Both the position numbers and the translations under genes were made by a program. Below are positions 1 to 7,762 of a DNA stretch of 64,000 bases, in pieces. The DNA lies in contig JBPOHT010000043.1 in assembly GCA_052035235.1 (NCBI GenBank), positions 1-64,000 of the forward strand. Reading direction: 5' to 3'. Under the pieces are notes generated by a model. That model was not told the origin of the DNA, did no database searches, and saw only the letters and a program-made list of their open reading frames with translations. Each line of letters starts with the position of its first letter. Within the stretch, counting starts at the first letter, position 1. Source of the stretch: Solimonas_A sp052035235. Its GTDB lineage: Bacteria; Pseudomonadota; Gammaproteobacteria; Nevskiales; Nevskiaceae.

Positions 1-672
1 GTCGCCGCCCGGCGCGATCGGCAGATACAGATCCGCCTGATCCGCGCTTTCGGTGCGGCGCGGATCGATCACGACCAGTTTCATCTGCGGGCGTTCGCGT
101 TTCGCTTTCAACAGACGCTGATGCAGCACCGGATGCGCCCACGCCGCATTCGAGCCGATCAGGATGACCAGATCGGCGATTTCGACATCTTCATAACAGG
201 CCGGCACCGCGTCCTCGCCGAATGCGCGCGCCTGCGCCGCCACCGCGGACGACATGCACAGGCGCGAGTTGGTATCGACATTCGCGGTACCGACAAAGCC
301 CTTGAACAGCTTGTTGGCGACGTAATAGTCCTCGGTCAGCAACTGGCCGGAGACGTACAGGGCCACCGCCTCGGGGCCGTGCTGGTCGATGATGCGGCGC
401 AGGCCGCCGGCGACGCGATCCAGCGCGTCATCCCAGCCGACCCGTTGTCCATCGATCTGCGGATACAGCAGGCGGCCCTGCAGGTCCACTGTTTCGCCCA
501 GCGCGGATCCCTTCACGCAGAGCCTGCCATGGTTGGAGCCGTGGCCCTGGTCACCGGCGACGTCGAACTGGCCGTCCGGGCGGACGCCGGCCTTCACCCC
601 GCAGCCCACGCCACAGTAGGGGCAGGTGGTGGAGATGGTGGCGGTAGCGGAGAGGGGGGCGGGCAGGGTCAC
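1..672 (-). CDS. nasA: Assimilatory nitrate reductase catalytic subunit, N-terminal part (cut by window edge)
   Basis: Molybdenum enzyme that reduces nitrate to nitrite in the cytoplasm, the first step of nitrate assimilation. The 224 visible residues carry CPYCGVGC (about residues 17-24) and then GRLCVKG, the C-x2-C-x3-C-xn-C pattern that holds the N-terminal [4Fe-4S] cluster of Nas/Nap-type reductases, and run on into the molybdopterin-binding fold (VIDPRRTESADQADL near the edge). The family is roughly 900 residues, so about three quarters is missing. The chosen GTG start is 13 bp after the stop of the flavoprotein gene; no good ribosome site is visible, so the start is less certain than the identity. 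It is the last visible gene of the nitrate operon. Codons in the last 200 bp before the edge use more GAA, AAA, GCG and CAT than the neighbours. Confidence 0.93.
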   Translation of the reverse strand, partial: MTLPAPLSATATISTTCPYCGVGCGVKAGVRPDGQFDVAGDQGHGSNHGRLCVKGSALGETVDLQGRLLYPQIDGQRVGWDDALDRVAGGLRRIIDQHGPEAVALYVSGQLLTEDYYVANKLFKGFVGTANVDTNSRLCMSSAVAAQARAFGEDAVPACYEDVEIADLVILIGSNAAWAHPVLHQRLLKAKRERPQMKLVVIDPRRTESADQADLYLPIAPGGD

Positions 673-685
673 GTCGCGGATCGTT

Positions 686-1912
686 CTAGGCAGCGCGCGG
701 CTGGCAGTAGGCCTGGCCGAACAGCAGGCGGCTGCGCAGTTCGGAGATGTCGGTCCTGTTCTGGATCAGGTCGAAGTACCAGGGGCCGTCCTTGACGTCG
801 CCGTAGAGCACGGCGCCGATCACGCGGCTGCCCTTCAGCACCAGGCGCTTGTACACGCCGCGGCGCGGATCGCGCATCACCAGGTCCTCGCTGTCGGCGT
901 CGCCGATGAAGTCGCCGGCGGAGTAGAGATCCACGCCGGTGACCTTGAGCTTGGTGGCGGTGGCCTGCTGCACGTAGCGGGAATGGCCGAAGCCGGCGAG
1001 GTGGGCGGCGCAGACGCGCGCCTGGTCCCAGATCGGCGCGACCAGGCCGAACAGCGCCTTGCGGTGCTGCACGCATTCGCCTACGGCGTAAATGCGCGGG
1101 TCGAAGCTTTGTAGCGTGTCGTCCACCATGATGGCGCGGTCGCACTGCAGGCCGGCGCTGCGGGCCAGGTCGATGTTGGGGCGGACACCGGCGGTCATCA
1201 CCACGAGGTCGGCCGGGATCTCGCTGCCGTCCTTGAAGCGTAGCGCAGTGACCCGTTCAGGGCCGACGATCTCGGCGGTGTTGGCATTGAGCAGGATGCG
1301 CAGGCCCTTGCGCTCCAGGGCGGCCTTCAGCAGGGCAGCGGCCGGCTTGTCCAGCTGGCGCTCCATCAGGCAGTCGTTGACGTGCACGACGCTGACCTCC
1401 ATGCCCTGGCGCAGCAGGCCATTGGCGGCTTCCAGCCCCAGAAGGCCACCGCCGATCACCACGGCGTGGCGGTGGTGACGCGCGGCCTCCAGCATGGTCT
1501 CCACGTCCTGGATATCGCGGAAGGCGATCACGCCGGGCAACTGGTGGCCCGGCACGGGAATGATGAAGGGCTTGGAGCCGGTGGCCAGCAGCAGGCGGTC
1601 GTAGGGAATGGCGAGTCCGGACTGCGCGTACACGGTGCGGCGAGGGCGGTCGATCTTCACCACCGGATCGCCGGCATGCAGGGTGATGCCGTGCTTCACG
1701 TACCACTCGCGGGTGTTCAGCATGATGTCGTCCACGGTCTTCTCACCGGCGAGGACGGGCGACAGCAGGATACGGTTGTAGTTGCCGTGCGGCTCGGCGC
1801 CGAACACGGTGATGTCGTAGAGATCGGGGGCGAGCTTCAGCAACTCTTCGACCGTACGCATGCCGGCCATGCCATTGCCGACGACTACCAGCCTGGGCTT
1901 CGACGTGATCAT
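686..1912 (-). CDS. NirB-like FAD/NAD(P)-dependent oxidoreductase, probable electron donor to NasA
   Basis: 408-residue pyridine nucleotide-disulfide oxidoreductase fold: FAD motif VVGNGMAG near the N-terminus, NAD motif GGGLLGLEAANG near residue 155, and the second FAD motif around YAVGECVQH. It resembles the N-terminal flavin half of NirB but lacks the BFD [2Fe-2S] and siroheme domains. Lying between nirD and nasA, it is best explained as the reductase that passes electrons from NAD(P)H to NasA, the role NasC plays in Klebsiella; this is inference. ATG start has CAGGA 5-6 nt upstream. The C-terminus ends AYCQPRAA, with no extra iron-sulfur motif, so an extra electron-transfer partner may be needed. 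Confidence 0.85.
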   Translation of the reverse strand: MITSKPRLVVVGNGMAGMRTVEELLKLAPDLYDITVFGAEPHGNYNRILLSPVLAGEKTVDDIMLNTREWYVKHGITLHAGDPVVKIDRPRRTVYAQSGLAIPYDRLLLATGSKPFIIPVPGHQLPGVIAFRDIQDVETMLEAARHHRHAVVIGGGLLGLEAANGLLRQGMEVSVVHVNDCLMERQLDKPAAALLKAALERKGLRILLNANTAEIVGPERVTALRFKDGSEIPADLVVMTAGVRPNIDLARSAGLQCDRAIMVDDTLQSFDPRIYAVGECVQHRKALFGLVAPIWDQARVCAAHLAGFGHSRYVQQATATKLKVTGVDLYSAGDFIGDADSEDLVMRDPRRGVYKRLVLKGSRVIGAVLYGDVKDGPWYFDLIQNRTDISELRSRLLFGQAYCQPRAA

Positions 1913-1931
1913 GATGTCCTGTTGCCCCCGG

Positions 1932-2000
1932 GCGGGAGATTCGTCCGTTACGCAGTACCGGCCCTTTGATAACGGCCTGCGCGGCGGGACGATCTCCCGC
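1932..2000 (-). promoter_or_regulatory. Intra-operon hairpin between nirD and the flavoprotein gene
   Basis: The 96-bp gap holds a 9-bp perfect inverted repeat, GCGGGAGAT / ATCTCCCGC, that extends inwards by CGTCC / GGACG after one bulged base. There is no U-tract, so it is more likely an RNA stability or processing element than a terminator. It would separate the nirBD part of the transcript from the flavoprotein-nasA part. Confidence 0.5.
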
Positions 2001-2008
2001 TTGGGTGC

Positions 2009-2371
2009 TCAGTGTGCGGCGACGAGAATCTGCCCGTTCTCGACGCGCGCAGGGTAGGCGCGCACCGAGTGTTCGGGTGCTTCCAGGCATTCGCCGGTTT
2101 TCAGATCGAAGTGATGCTTGTAGATCGGGGAGGCGACCACGGTGCGGTCGCCCAGGCTGCCGATCAGGCCCCTGGAAAGGACCGAGGCCTCCGAGTTCGG
2201 ATCATAGTTGGAAATCGCGAAGATTCCCCCACCCGTTCCGAGGCGGAAGACGGCCACCTGCTCATTGCCCACCAGGGCGCAGACCCCGGTGTTGGGAACG
2301 ATATCGTCCACGGCGCAGACCGGGACCCAGGTGCTCACGTTACGGTCGCCATCCATGTTCATCATCCTCAT
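2009..2371 (-). CDS. nirD: Nitrite reductase [NAD(P)H] small subunit
   Basis: Small subunit of the cytoplasmic assimilatory nitrite reductase. The 120 residues form a Rieske-like fold (ALVGNEQVAVFRL, then SPIYKHHFDLKTGECLE) but without the C-x-H / C-x2-H cluster ligands, as is normal for NirD. The first ATG overlaps the nirB stop in an ATGA, giving translational coupling; further in-frame ATGs follow at codons 3, 4 and 6, and a GAGG inside the overlap could serve the later ones, so the mature N-terminus may be up to five residues shorter. Length is close to the family norm (about 108-120). Confidence 0.92.
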   Translation of the reverse strand: MRMMNMDGDRNVSTWVPVCAVDDIVPNTGVCALVGNEQVAVFRLGTGGGIFAISNYDPNSEASVLSRGLIGSLGDRTVVASPIYKHHFDLKTGECLEAPEHSVRAYPARVENGQILVAAH

Positions 2372-4911
2372 GCTGCCCGCACCACGACCGGGATTTGTGC
2401 CAGCTTCGACTGCTTCTCCTCGGGTGTCGCCGGCCGGATCTGGCCGCGCTCCTCGATGAAGACGACGTTGCTGTCGGCCTTGTCGCTGTTGACGAAGTGG
2501 CGGAAGCGCTTGCGCGCCTCCGGGTCGGTGACGGCCTTCTTCCACTCGCACTCGTAGGTGTCGACCACGTGCTGCATCTCGGCTTCCAGCTCGGCGGCGA
2601 TGCCGAGCTTGTCGCCGATGATCACGCTCTTGAGGTAGTCCAGGCCGCCCTCGAGGTTCTCGCGCCAGGTGCTGGTGCGCTGCAGACGGTCGGCGGTACG
2701 CACGTAGAACATCAGGAAGCGGTCGACGTACTGGATCAGGGTGGCCTTGTCGAGGTCGCTGGCGATCAGCTCGGCGTGGCGCGGCTTCATGCCGCCGTTG
2801 CCGCAGACATAGAGGTTCCAGCCCTTCTCGGTGGCGATGATGCCCACGTCCTTGCCCTGGGCCTCGGCGCACTCGCGGGTGCAGCCGGAGACGGCGAACT
2901 TGAGCTTGTGCGGCGAGCGCAAGCCCTTGTAGCGGTTCTCGATCTCGATGGCGAGACCCACCGAGTCATCGACGCCGTAGCGGCACCAGGTGCTGCCGAC
3001 GCAGGATTTCACGGTGCGCAGCGACTTGGCATAGGCATGGCCGGTCTCGAAACCGGCCGCGATCAGCTCGTCCCAGATCAACGGCAGTTGTTCCACACGG
3101 GCGCCGAACAGGTCCACGCGCTGGCCGCCGGTGATCTTGGTGTAGAGCCCGTACTTCTTGGCGACCTGGCCCACCGCGATCAGGCCGTCGGCAGTGACTT
3201 CTCCGCCGGGCATGCGCGGGACGACGGAGTAGGTGCCGTCCTTCTGGATGTTGCCGAGGAAGTAGTCGTTGGAGTCCTGCAGCGCGGCATGCTCCTTCTT
3301 GAGCACGAAGTCGTTCCAGCAGGAGGCGAAGACGTTGGCGGCCATGGGCTTGCAGATATCGCAGCCCAGGCCCTTGCCGTGCTTCTCCAGCAGGGTCTCG
3401 AAGGTCCTGATCTGGCCGACGCGCACGAGGTGGTAGATCTCCTGGCGTGAATAGGGGAAGTGCTCGCAGACATGGTTATTGACCGCCATGCCCTGCTTCT
3501 TCATCTCCGCCTTCATCACTTGCGTGGCCAGCGCCACGCAGCCGCCGCAGGAGGTGCCGGCACGGGTGGCACTCTTGATCGCGCCGATGGAAGTGGCACC
3601 CTCGCAGACTGCCGCGCAGATCTGGCCCTTGGAGACGTTGTTGCAGGAGCAGATCTGCGCCGAGTCTGGCAGCTTGTCCACGCCCAGGCCGGGCTTCTTG
3701 CCACCGGAGTCCGGCAGGATCAGGAACTCCGGCGATTCCGGCAGCTCCATCTTGTTGAGCATCATCTGCAGCAGGGTGCCGTATTCCTCGGCGTCGCCCA
3801 CCAGTACGCCGCCGAGCAGGTACTTGCCGTCTTCCGAGACCACCAGCTTCTTGTAGACCTGCTTGCGCTCGTCGTTGAACTGGTAGACGCGACTGCCGGG
3901 GGTGCTGCCCATGGCGTCGCCGATGCTGGCCACGTCCACGCCCATCAGCTTGAGCTTGGTGCTCATGTCGGCGCCGGTGAACTCGGCGACCTGGCCCAGC
4001 AGGTGCCGGGCGGCAACGCGCGCCATGTCGTAGCCCGGAGCCACCAGGCCGTAGATGCGGCCGGACCACAGGGCGCATTCGCCGATCGCGTAGACGTCCG
4101 AATCCAGGGTGCGGCAGAAATTGTCGATCACGATGCCGCCGCGCTCGCCGACGCCGAGCTGGCAGGCCTTGGCCAGTTCGTCGCGCGGGCGGATACCGGC
4201 GGAGAACACGATCATGTCGGTGTCGAGAAAGCTGCCATCCGCGAACTTCATGCGGTGCGTGCCGGCTTCGCCGTCAATGATCTCCAGGGTGTTCTTCTGT
4301 GTATGGACGGTGACGCCCAGTTCCTCGATCTTGCGGCGCAGGGTGCGGCCGCCGCCGTCGTCCACCTGCACCGCCATCAGGCGCGGGGCGAACTCCACCA
4401 CGTGGGTCTGCAGGCCCATGTCGCGCAGGGCCTTGGCACACTCCAGGCCCAGCAGGCCGCCGCCGATGACCACACCGGTCTTCGAGCGTGCGCCGCATTC
4501 CTTCATGCCCTCAAGGTCTTCGATGGTGCGGTAGACGAAGATGTCCTTGCGGTCCTTGCCCGGCAGCGGCGGCACGAAGGGATAGGAGCCGGTGGCCAGC
4601 ACCAGCTTGTCGTAGTGCAGGATCTCGCCGGTGGAGACCGTAACGGTCTTCATCGCGCGATCGATGCTGCTGGCGCGGGCGTTGAGCTTCAGCAGCAGGC
4701 CGTCGCGGCCGAAGAAATTCGGTGCGACCAGCGAGAGGTCTTCCGCCGACTTGCCGGCGAAGAACTCGGACAGGTGCACGCGATCGTAGGCCGGCCGCGA
4801 CTCCTCGCAGAGCACGGTGACCTCCAGGTCTGGCAGGCCGGCCTCGGCGAGGGATTCGAGGAACTTGTGACCGACCATGCCATGGCCGACGACGACGATC
4901 TTCTGCTTCAT
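2368..4911 (-). CDS. nirB: Nitrite reductase [NAD(P)H] large subunit
   Basis: Reduces nitrite to ammonium with NAD(P)H in the cytoplasm. Of 847 residues, the N-terminal half is a FAD/NAD oxidoreductase (VVVGHGMVGHKF at the start, GGGLLGLECAKA near 150). A BFD-type [2Fe-2S] domain follows (CSCNNVSKGQICAAVC from about 417, with AGTSCGGC), then the sulfite/nitrite reductase fold. The siroheme-[4Fe-4S] ligands are C-x5-C in CVGSTWC (about 630) and C-x3-C in GCTREC (about 675). The ATG chosen has GAGGAG seven bases upstream; a TTG five codons earlier would overlap the ATPase gene and is less likely. It is 11 bp downstream of the transporter ATPase and overlaps nirD by 4 bp. Confidence 0.97.
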   Translation of the reverse strand: MKQKIVVVGHGMVGHKFLESLAEAGLPDLEVTVLCEESRPAYDRVHLSEFFAGKSAEDLSLVAPNFFGRDGLLLKLNARASSIDRAMKTVTVSTGEILHYDKLVLATGSYPFVPPLPGKDRKDIFVYRTIEDLEGMKECGARSKTGVVIGGGLLGLECAKALRDMGLQTHVVEFAPRLMAVQVDDGGGRTLRRKIEELGVTVHTQKNTLEIIDGEAGTHRMKFADGSFLDTDMIVFSAGIRPRDELAKACQLGVGERGGIVIDNFCRTLDSDVYAIGECALWSGRIYGLVAPGYDMARVAARHLLGQVAEFTGADMSTKLKLMGVDVASIGDAMGSTPGSRVYQFNDERKQVYKKLVVSEDGKYLLGGVLVGDAEEYGTLLQMMLNKMELPESPEFLILPDSGGKKPGLGVDKLPDSAQICSCNNVSKGQICAAVCEGATSIGAIKSATRAGTSCGGCVALATQVMKAEMKKQGMAVNNHVCEHFPYSRQEIYHLVRVGQIRTFETLLEKHGKGLGCDICKPMAANVFASCWNDFVLKKEHAALQDSNDYFLGNIQKDGTYSVVPRMPGGEVTADGLIAVGQVAKKYGLYTKITGGQRVDLFGARVEQLPLIWDELIAAGFETGHAYAKSLRTVKSCVGSTWCRYGVDDSVGLAIEIENRYKGLRSPHKLKFAVSGCTRECAEAQGKDVGIIATEKGWNLYVCGNGGMKPRHAELIASDLDKATLIQYVDRFLMFYVRTADRLQRTSTWRENLEGGLDYLKSVIIGDKLGIAAELEAEMQHVVDTYECEWKKAVTDPEARKRFRHFVNSDKADSNVVFIEERGQIRPATPEEKQSKLAQIPVVVRAA

Positions 4912-4922
4912 CGGGAGGCTCC

Positions 4923-6653
4923 TCAATGGTCGCAGTCGGCGAGGAAGCCGAGAAGCTCCTCGCGCAGCTTGTAGTAGTCCGGATGCTCGAGCAGGGCCTT
5001 GCGCGTCCGGGGGCGGGGCAGTGGCACGTCCATGATCCTGCCGACCCTGGCATTGGGGCCGTTGGTCATCATCACGACGCGGTCGGCCAGCAGGATCGCC
5101 TCGTCCACGTCATGGGTGACGACGATGGCCGTCAGGCGGGTGCGGGCCCAGACTTCCATCAGCACTTCCTGCAGGTCCCACCGCGTCAGCGAGTCGAGCA
5201 TGCCGAAGGGCTCGTCCAGCAGCAGCATCTTGGGCGACAGCGCGAAGGCGCGGGCGATGCCGACGCGCTGCTTCATGCCGTTGGAGAGCTCCGAGGCGCG
5301 CTTGCTGGCCGCATCCGTCAGGCCGACACGGCCCAGGTAGTGATCGACGATCTCGCGGCGTTCTGCCTCGCTGATGTGGGGGAAGACCTGGCGCACGCCG
5401 AGCATCACGTTGTCGGCGGCGGACAGCCAGGGCACCAGGCTGGGCGCCTGGAACACGATGCCGCGGTCGGGGCCGGCGCCGTCGATCTCCTTGCCGTCGA
5501 GGATGATGCCGCCCTCGCTGATGTCGTTGAGGCCGGCCATCATCGACAGCACGGTCGACTTGCCGCAGCCGGAGTGTCCGATGATGGAGATGAACTCTCC
5601 CTGGCGGATCTTCAGGTCGAAGCCGTCCACCACCTTCACCGGCCCCTTCTTCGTCGGGTAGATCTTTGAGACCTGGGCGAACTCGACGTAGCGCTCCGGC
5701 TGCACCGGTGCTTTCTTCTTGGCGGCCTTGAGCGCGGCGGGATGATCGTCGCTGGTCACTGGCACTTGCGGGCGCAGTTCCACGACCTTGCCGCCGCCCG
5801 TGCCCTGCGCGCCCTTGGCGGCGTCGATCAGGTACTGCGTGACCTCCTTGCGCAGCTTCACGAAGGCCGGGTCGTGGTTCATCTCGCGCCGGTCACGGGG
5901 GCGCGGCAGGTCGATGCGGAATTCCGGGCCGAAGGTGGCGCCGGGGCCGGGGTTGAGCGGAATGATGCGGTCAGCGAGCAGGATGCCCTCGTCCACGTCA
6001 TTGGTGATCAGGATGCAGGTCTTCTTCTCCTGGCTCCAGATCTGCACGATCTCGTCCTGCAGCTTGGAGCGGGTCAGCGCATCCAGCGCGCTCAGCGGCT
6101 CGTCCAGCAGCAGGATGTCGGGGTTGGCGGCCAGGGCGCGCGCCACCGCGGTGCGCTGCCGCATGCCGCCGGACAGTTCCGAGGGTCGCTTCTGCAGCGC
6201 GGGCGTCAGGCCCACCATGGCGACGTACTTCTCGACGCGGGCCTCGCGCTCCGCCGCGGGCAGGCCGGCGTAGACCTGGTCCACGGCCAGCGCCACGTTC
6301 TCGCGGACGTTCATCCAGGGCATCAGCGAGTAGCTCTGGAAGACCACGCCGCGGTCGGGCCCCGGCCCGCGGACCGGCTGGCCCTTCAGCAGGACCTCAC
6401 CCGCGTCGGCCTCGATCAGGCCGGCGATCAGCGAAATCAGCGTGGTCTTGCCGCTGCCGGAGAAGCCGACGATGGCGACGAACTCACCTTCCTTGATCTG
6501 CAGGTTGATGTTCTTCAGGACCGGGCTGCGGTGCTTGCCCTGGCCGTAGCTCTTGGCGATGCCCTTCAGCTCCAGGTACGGCGCCACGGTGTCGGTTGCG
6601 CCATGGGCCATGGGCGGCTCGGCGAGGTCGGCAGGCTTCACTTGTGCGTGCAT
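4923..6653 (-). CDS. Nitrate ABC transporter, fused double ATP-binding protein (NrtC/NrtD-like)
   Basis: 576 residues with two complete ABC ATPase domains in one chain, replacing the usual NrtC/NrtD pair or NrtD dimer. Domain 1 (about 25-270): Walker A GFSGSGKTT, signature LSGGMRQR, Walker B ILLLDEP, switch LITNDVDEG. Domain 2 (about 315-570): Walker A GHSGCGKST, signature LSNGMKQR, Walker B MLLLDEP, switch VVTHDVDEA. The H-loop histidine is Asn in domain 1 and intact in domain 2, so the two ATP sites should be unequal. A charged linker of about 40 residues rich in Lys, Pro and Ala joins the domains. It lies between the permease (16 bp) and nirB (11 bp) in the nitrate operon, which supports nitrate/nitrite as substrate. 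It powers import at the inner membrane. Confidence 0.93.
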   Translation of the reverse strand: MHAQVKPADLAEPPMAHGATDTVAPYLELKGIAKSYGQGKHRSPVLKNINLQIKEGEFVAIVGFSGSGKTTLISLIAGLIEADAGEVLLKGQPVRGPGPDRGVVFQSYSLMPWMNVRENVALAVDQVYAGLPAAEREARVEKYVAMVGLTPALQKRPSELSGGMRQRTAVARALAANPDILLLDEPLSALDALTRSKLQDEIVQIWSQEKKTCILITNDVDEGILLADRIIPLNPGPGATFGPEFRIDLPRPRDRREMNHDPAFVKLRKEVTQYLIDAAKGAQGTGGGKVVELRPQVPVTSDDHPAALKAAKKKAPVQPERYVEFAQVSKIYPTKKGPVKVVDGFDLKIRQGEFISIIGHSGCGKSTVLSMMAGLNDISEGGIILDGKEIDGAGPDRGIVFQAPSLVPWLSAADNVMLGVRQVFPHISEAERREIVDHYLGRVGLTDAASKRASELSNGMKQRVGIARAFALSPKMLLLDEPFGMLDSLTRWDLQEVLMEVWARTRLTAIVVTHDVDEAILLADRVVMMTNGPNARVGRIMDVPLPRPRTRKALLEHPDYYKLREELLGFLADCDH

Positions 6654-6669
6654 GTTCAGGGTCTCGGTC

Positions 6670-7686
6670 TCAGTGAGCCTGCTCGCCGAAAGTGACCAGC
6701 TGTTGCAGCGTCTGCATCAGGCGATCCAGCACGAAGCCGATGAAGCCGATGGTGAAGACCGCCACCATGATGCGCGCCAGCGACTGGCTGCTGCCGTTCT
6801 GGAACTCGTCCCAGACGAACTTACCCAGGCCCGGGTTCTGGGCCAGCATCTCGGAGGCGATCAGCACCATCCAGCCCACGCCCAGCGACAGGCGCAGGCC
6901 GGTGAAGATGAGCTTGAGCGACGAGGGCAGCACGATCTTGCGGACCTTGGCCAGCCAGGACAGCTTGAGCACACGGGCGACGTTGATCAGGTCCTTGTCC
7001 ACCGAGGCCACGCCGACCGCGGTATTGATCAGGGTGGGCCACAGCGAGCACAGGGTGACGGTGATCGCGGAGATCAGGAAGGACTTCTGGAACATCGGGT
7101 CGGCGCTGACGTAGACCGCCGAGACAACCAGGGTGACGATCGGCAGCCAGGCCAGCGGCGAGACCGGCTTGAACAGCTGGATCATCGGATTCAGTGCCGT
7201 CTGCACGGTGGGAGACAGGCCGCAAAGGATGCCCAGCGGTACCGCGACCACCGTCGCCAGCAGGAAGCCGATGAAGACCGTCAGCAGGCTGGTGAGGATC
7301 TGGTCGATGTAGGTGGGCTTGCCGGTCCACGCGCGGATGCGGACCTCGGCGCTCGGGTCCTCCGCCAGCTTCGCGGCGTTGCGCTCGTGCTGCCGCTGGT
7401 AGAACTCGGCGGCCTTCTCGCGTTCCGCGACATGCTCGTCCACCAGCACCTGGAAGGCCTCGTAGACCGCGGTGGGGCCGGGTAGCGCGCCCAGGCTGGT
7501 CTGGATGCCCTTGGCCACCATGCCCCAGCCGGCCAGGAACAGCAGGAAGGCGAGGACCGGCACGCCGATCTTCATCAGGATTTCGCGGGCCTGTTCGCGC
7601 GGGTCTTCGCCGGCGGCCAGCCGCACGAAGGGCACGAACCAGGTGAGCCCGGTCTTGGTCAGGAAATTGGTGGTCTGGGTCAGCAT
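6670..7686 (-). CDS. nrtB: Nitrate ABC transporter permease
   Basis: Inner-membrane channel subunit of the nitrate importer, 338 residues. One N-terminal membrane segment (VLAFLLFLAGWGMV) is followed by a long periplasmic loop of about 70 residues, then a five-helix BPD_transp_1 core (SLLTVFIGFLLATVVAVPLG; WLPIVTLVVSAVYV; FLISAITVTLCSLW; SLGVGWMVLIASEML; VAVFTIGFIGFVLD). The family EAA-type loop lies around NVARVLKLSWLAKVRK. This layout matches NrtB/NtrB rather than the related SsuC/TauC, and the neighbours (NrtA-like binding protein, fused ATPase, nirB) agree. A strong hairpin precedes it and may lower its expression relative to nrtA. Confidence 0.93.
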   Translation of the reverse strand: MLTQTTNFLTKTGLTWFVPFVRLAAGEDPREQAREILMKIGVPVLAFLLFLAGWGMVAKGIQTSLGALPGPTAVYEAFQVLVDEHVAEREKAAEFYQRQHERNAAKLAEDPSAEVRIRAWTGKPTYIDQILTSLLTVFIGFLLATVVAVPLGILCGLSPTVQTALNPMIQLFKPVSPLAWLPIVTLVVSAVYVSADPMFQKSFLISAITVTLCSLWPTLINTAVGVASVDKDLINVARVLKLSWLAKVRKIVLPSSLKLIFTGLRLSLGVGWMVLIASEMLAQNPGLGKFVWDEFQNGSSQSLARIMVAVFTIGFIGFVLDRLMQTLQQLVTFGEQAH

Positions 7687-7722
7687 CGGCTTGCTCGGGG
7701 AATGGTTGCGTTTCAGGTGCTT

Positions 7723-7756
7723 GGCACGGCCGGGCAGCCTCCTGCCCGGCCGTGCC
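7723..7756 (-). promoter_or_regulatory. Perfect 14-bp hairpin between nrtA and nrtB
   Basis: GGCACGGCCGGGCA and its exact complement are separated by a 6-nt loop, in the 76-bp gap between the binding-protein gene and the permease gene. No U-tract follows on the minus strand. Hairpins in this place commonly protect the upstream binding-protein mRNA from 3' exonucleases, giving more binding protein than permease; that role is inferred. Confidence 0.6.
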
Positions 7757-7762
7757 CTGGGC

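Noticed and set aside
1966..4974. Long plus-strand frames opposite nirD/nirB (about 494 and 504 codons)
   Set aside because: High-GC mirror frames with Ala/Gly/Val/His-rich, motif-free products; the minus strand encodes clear NirB and NirD.
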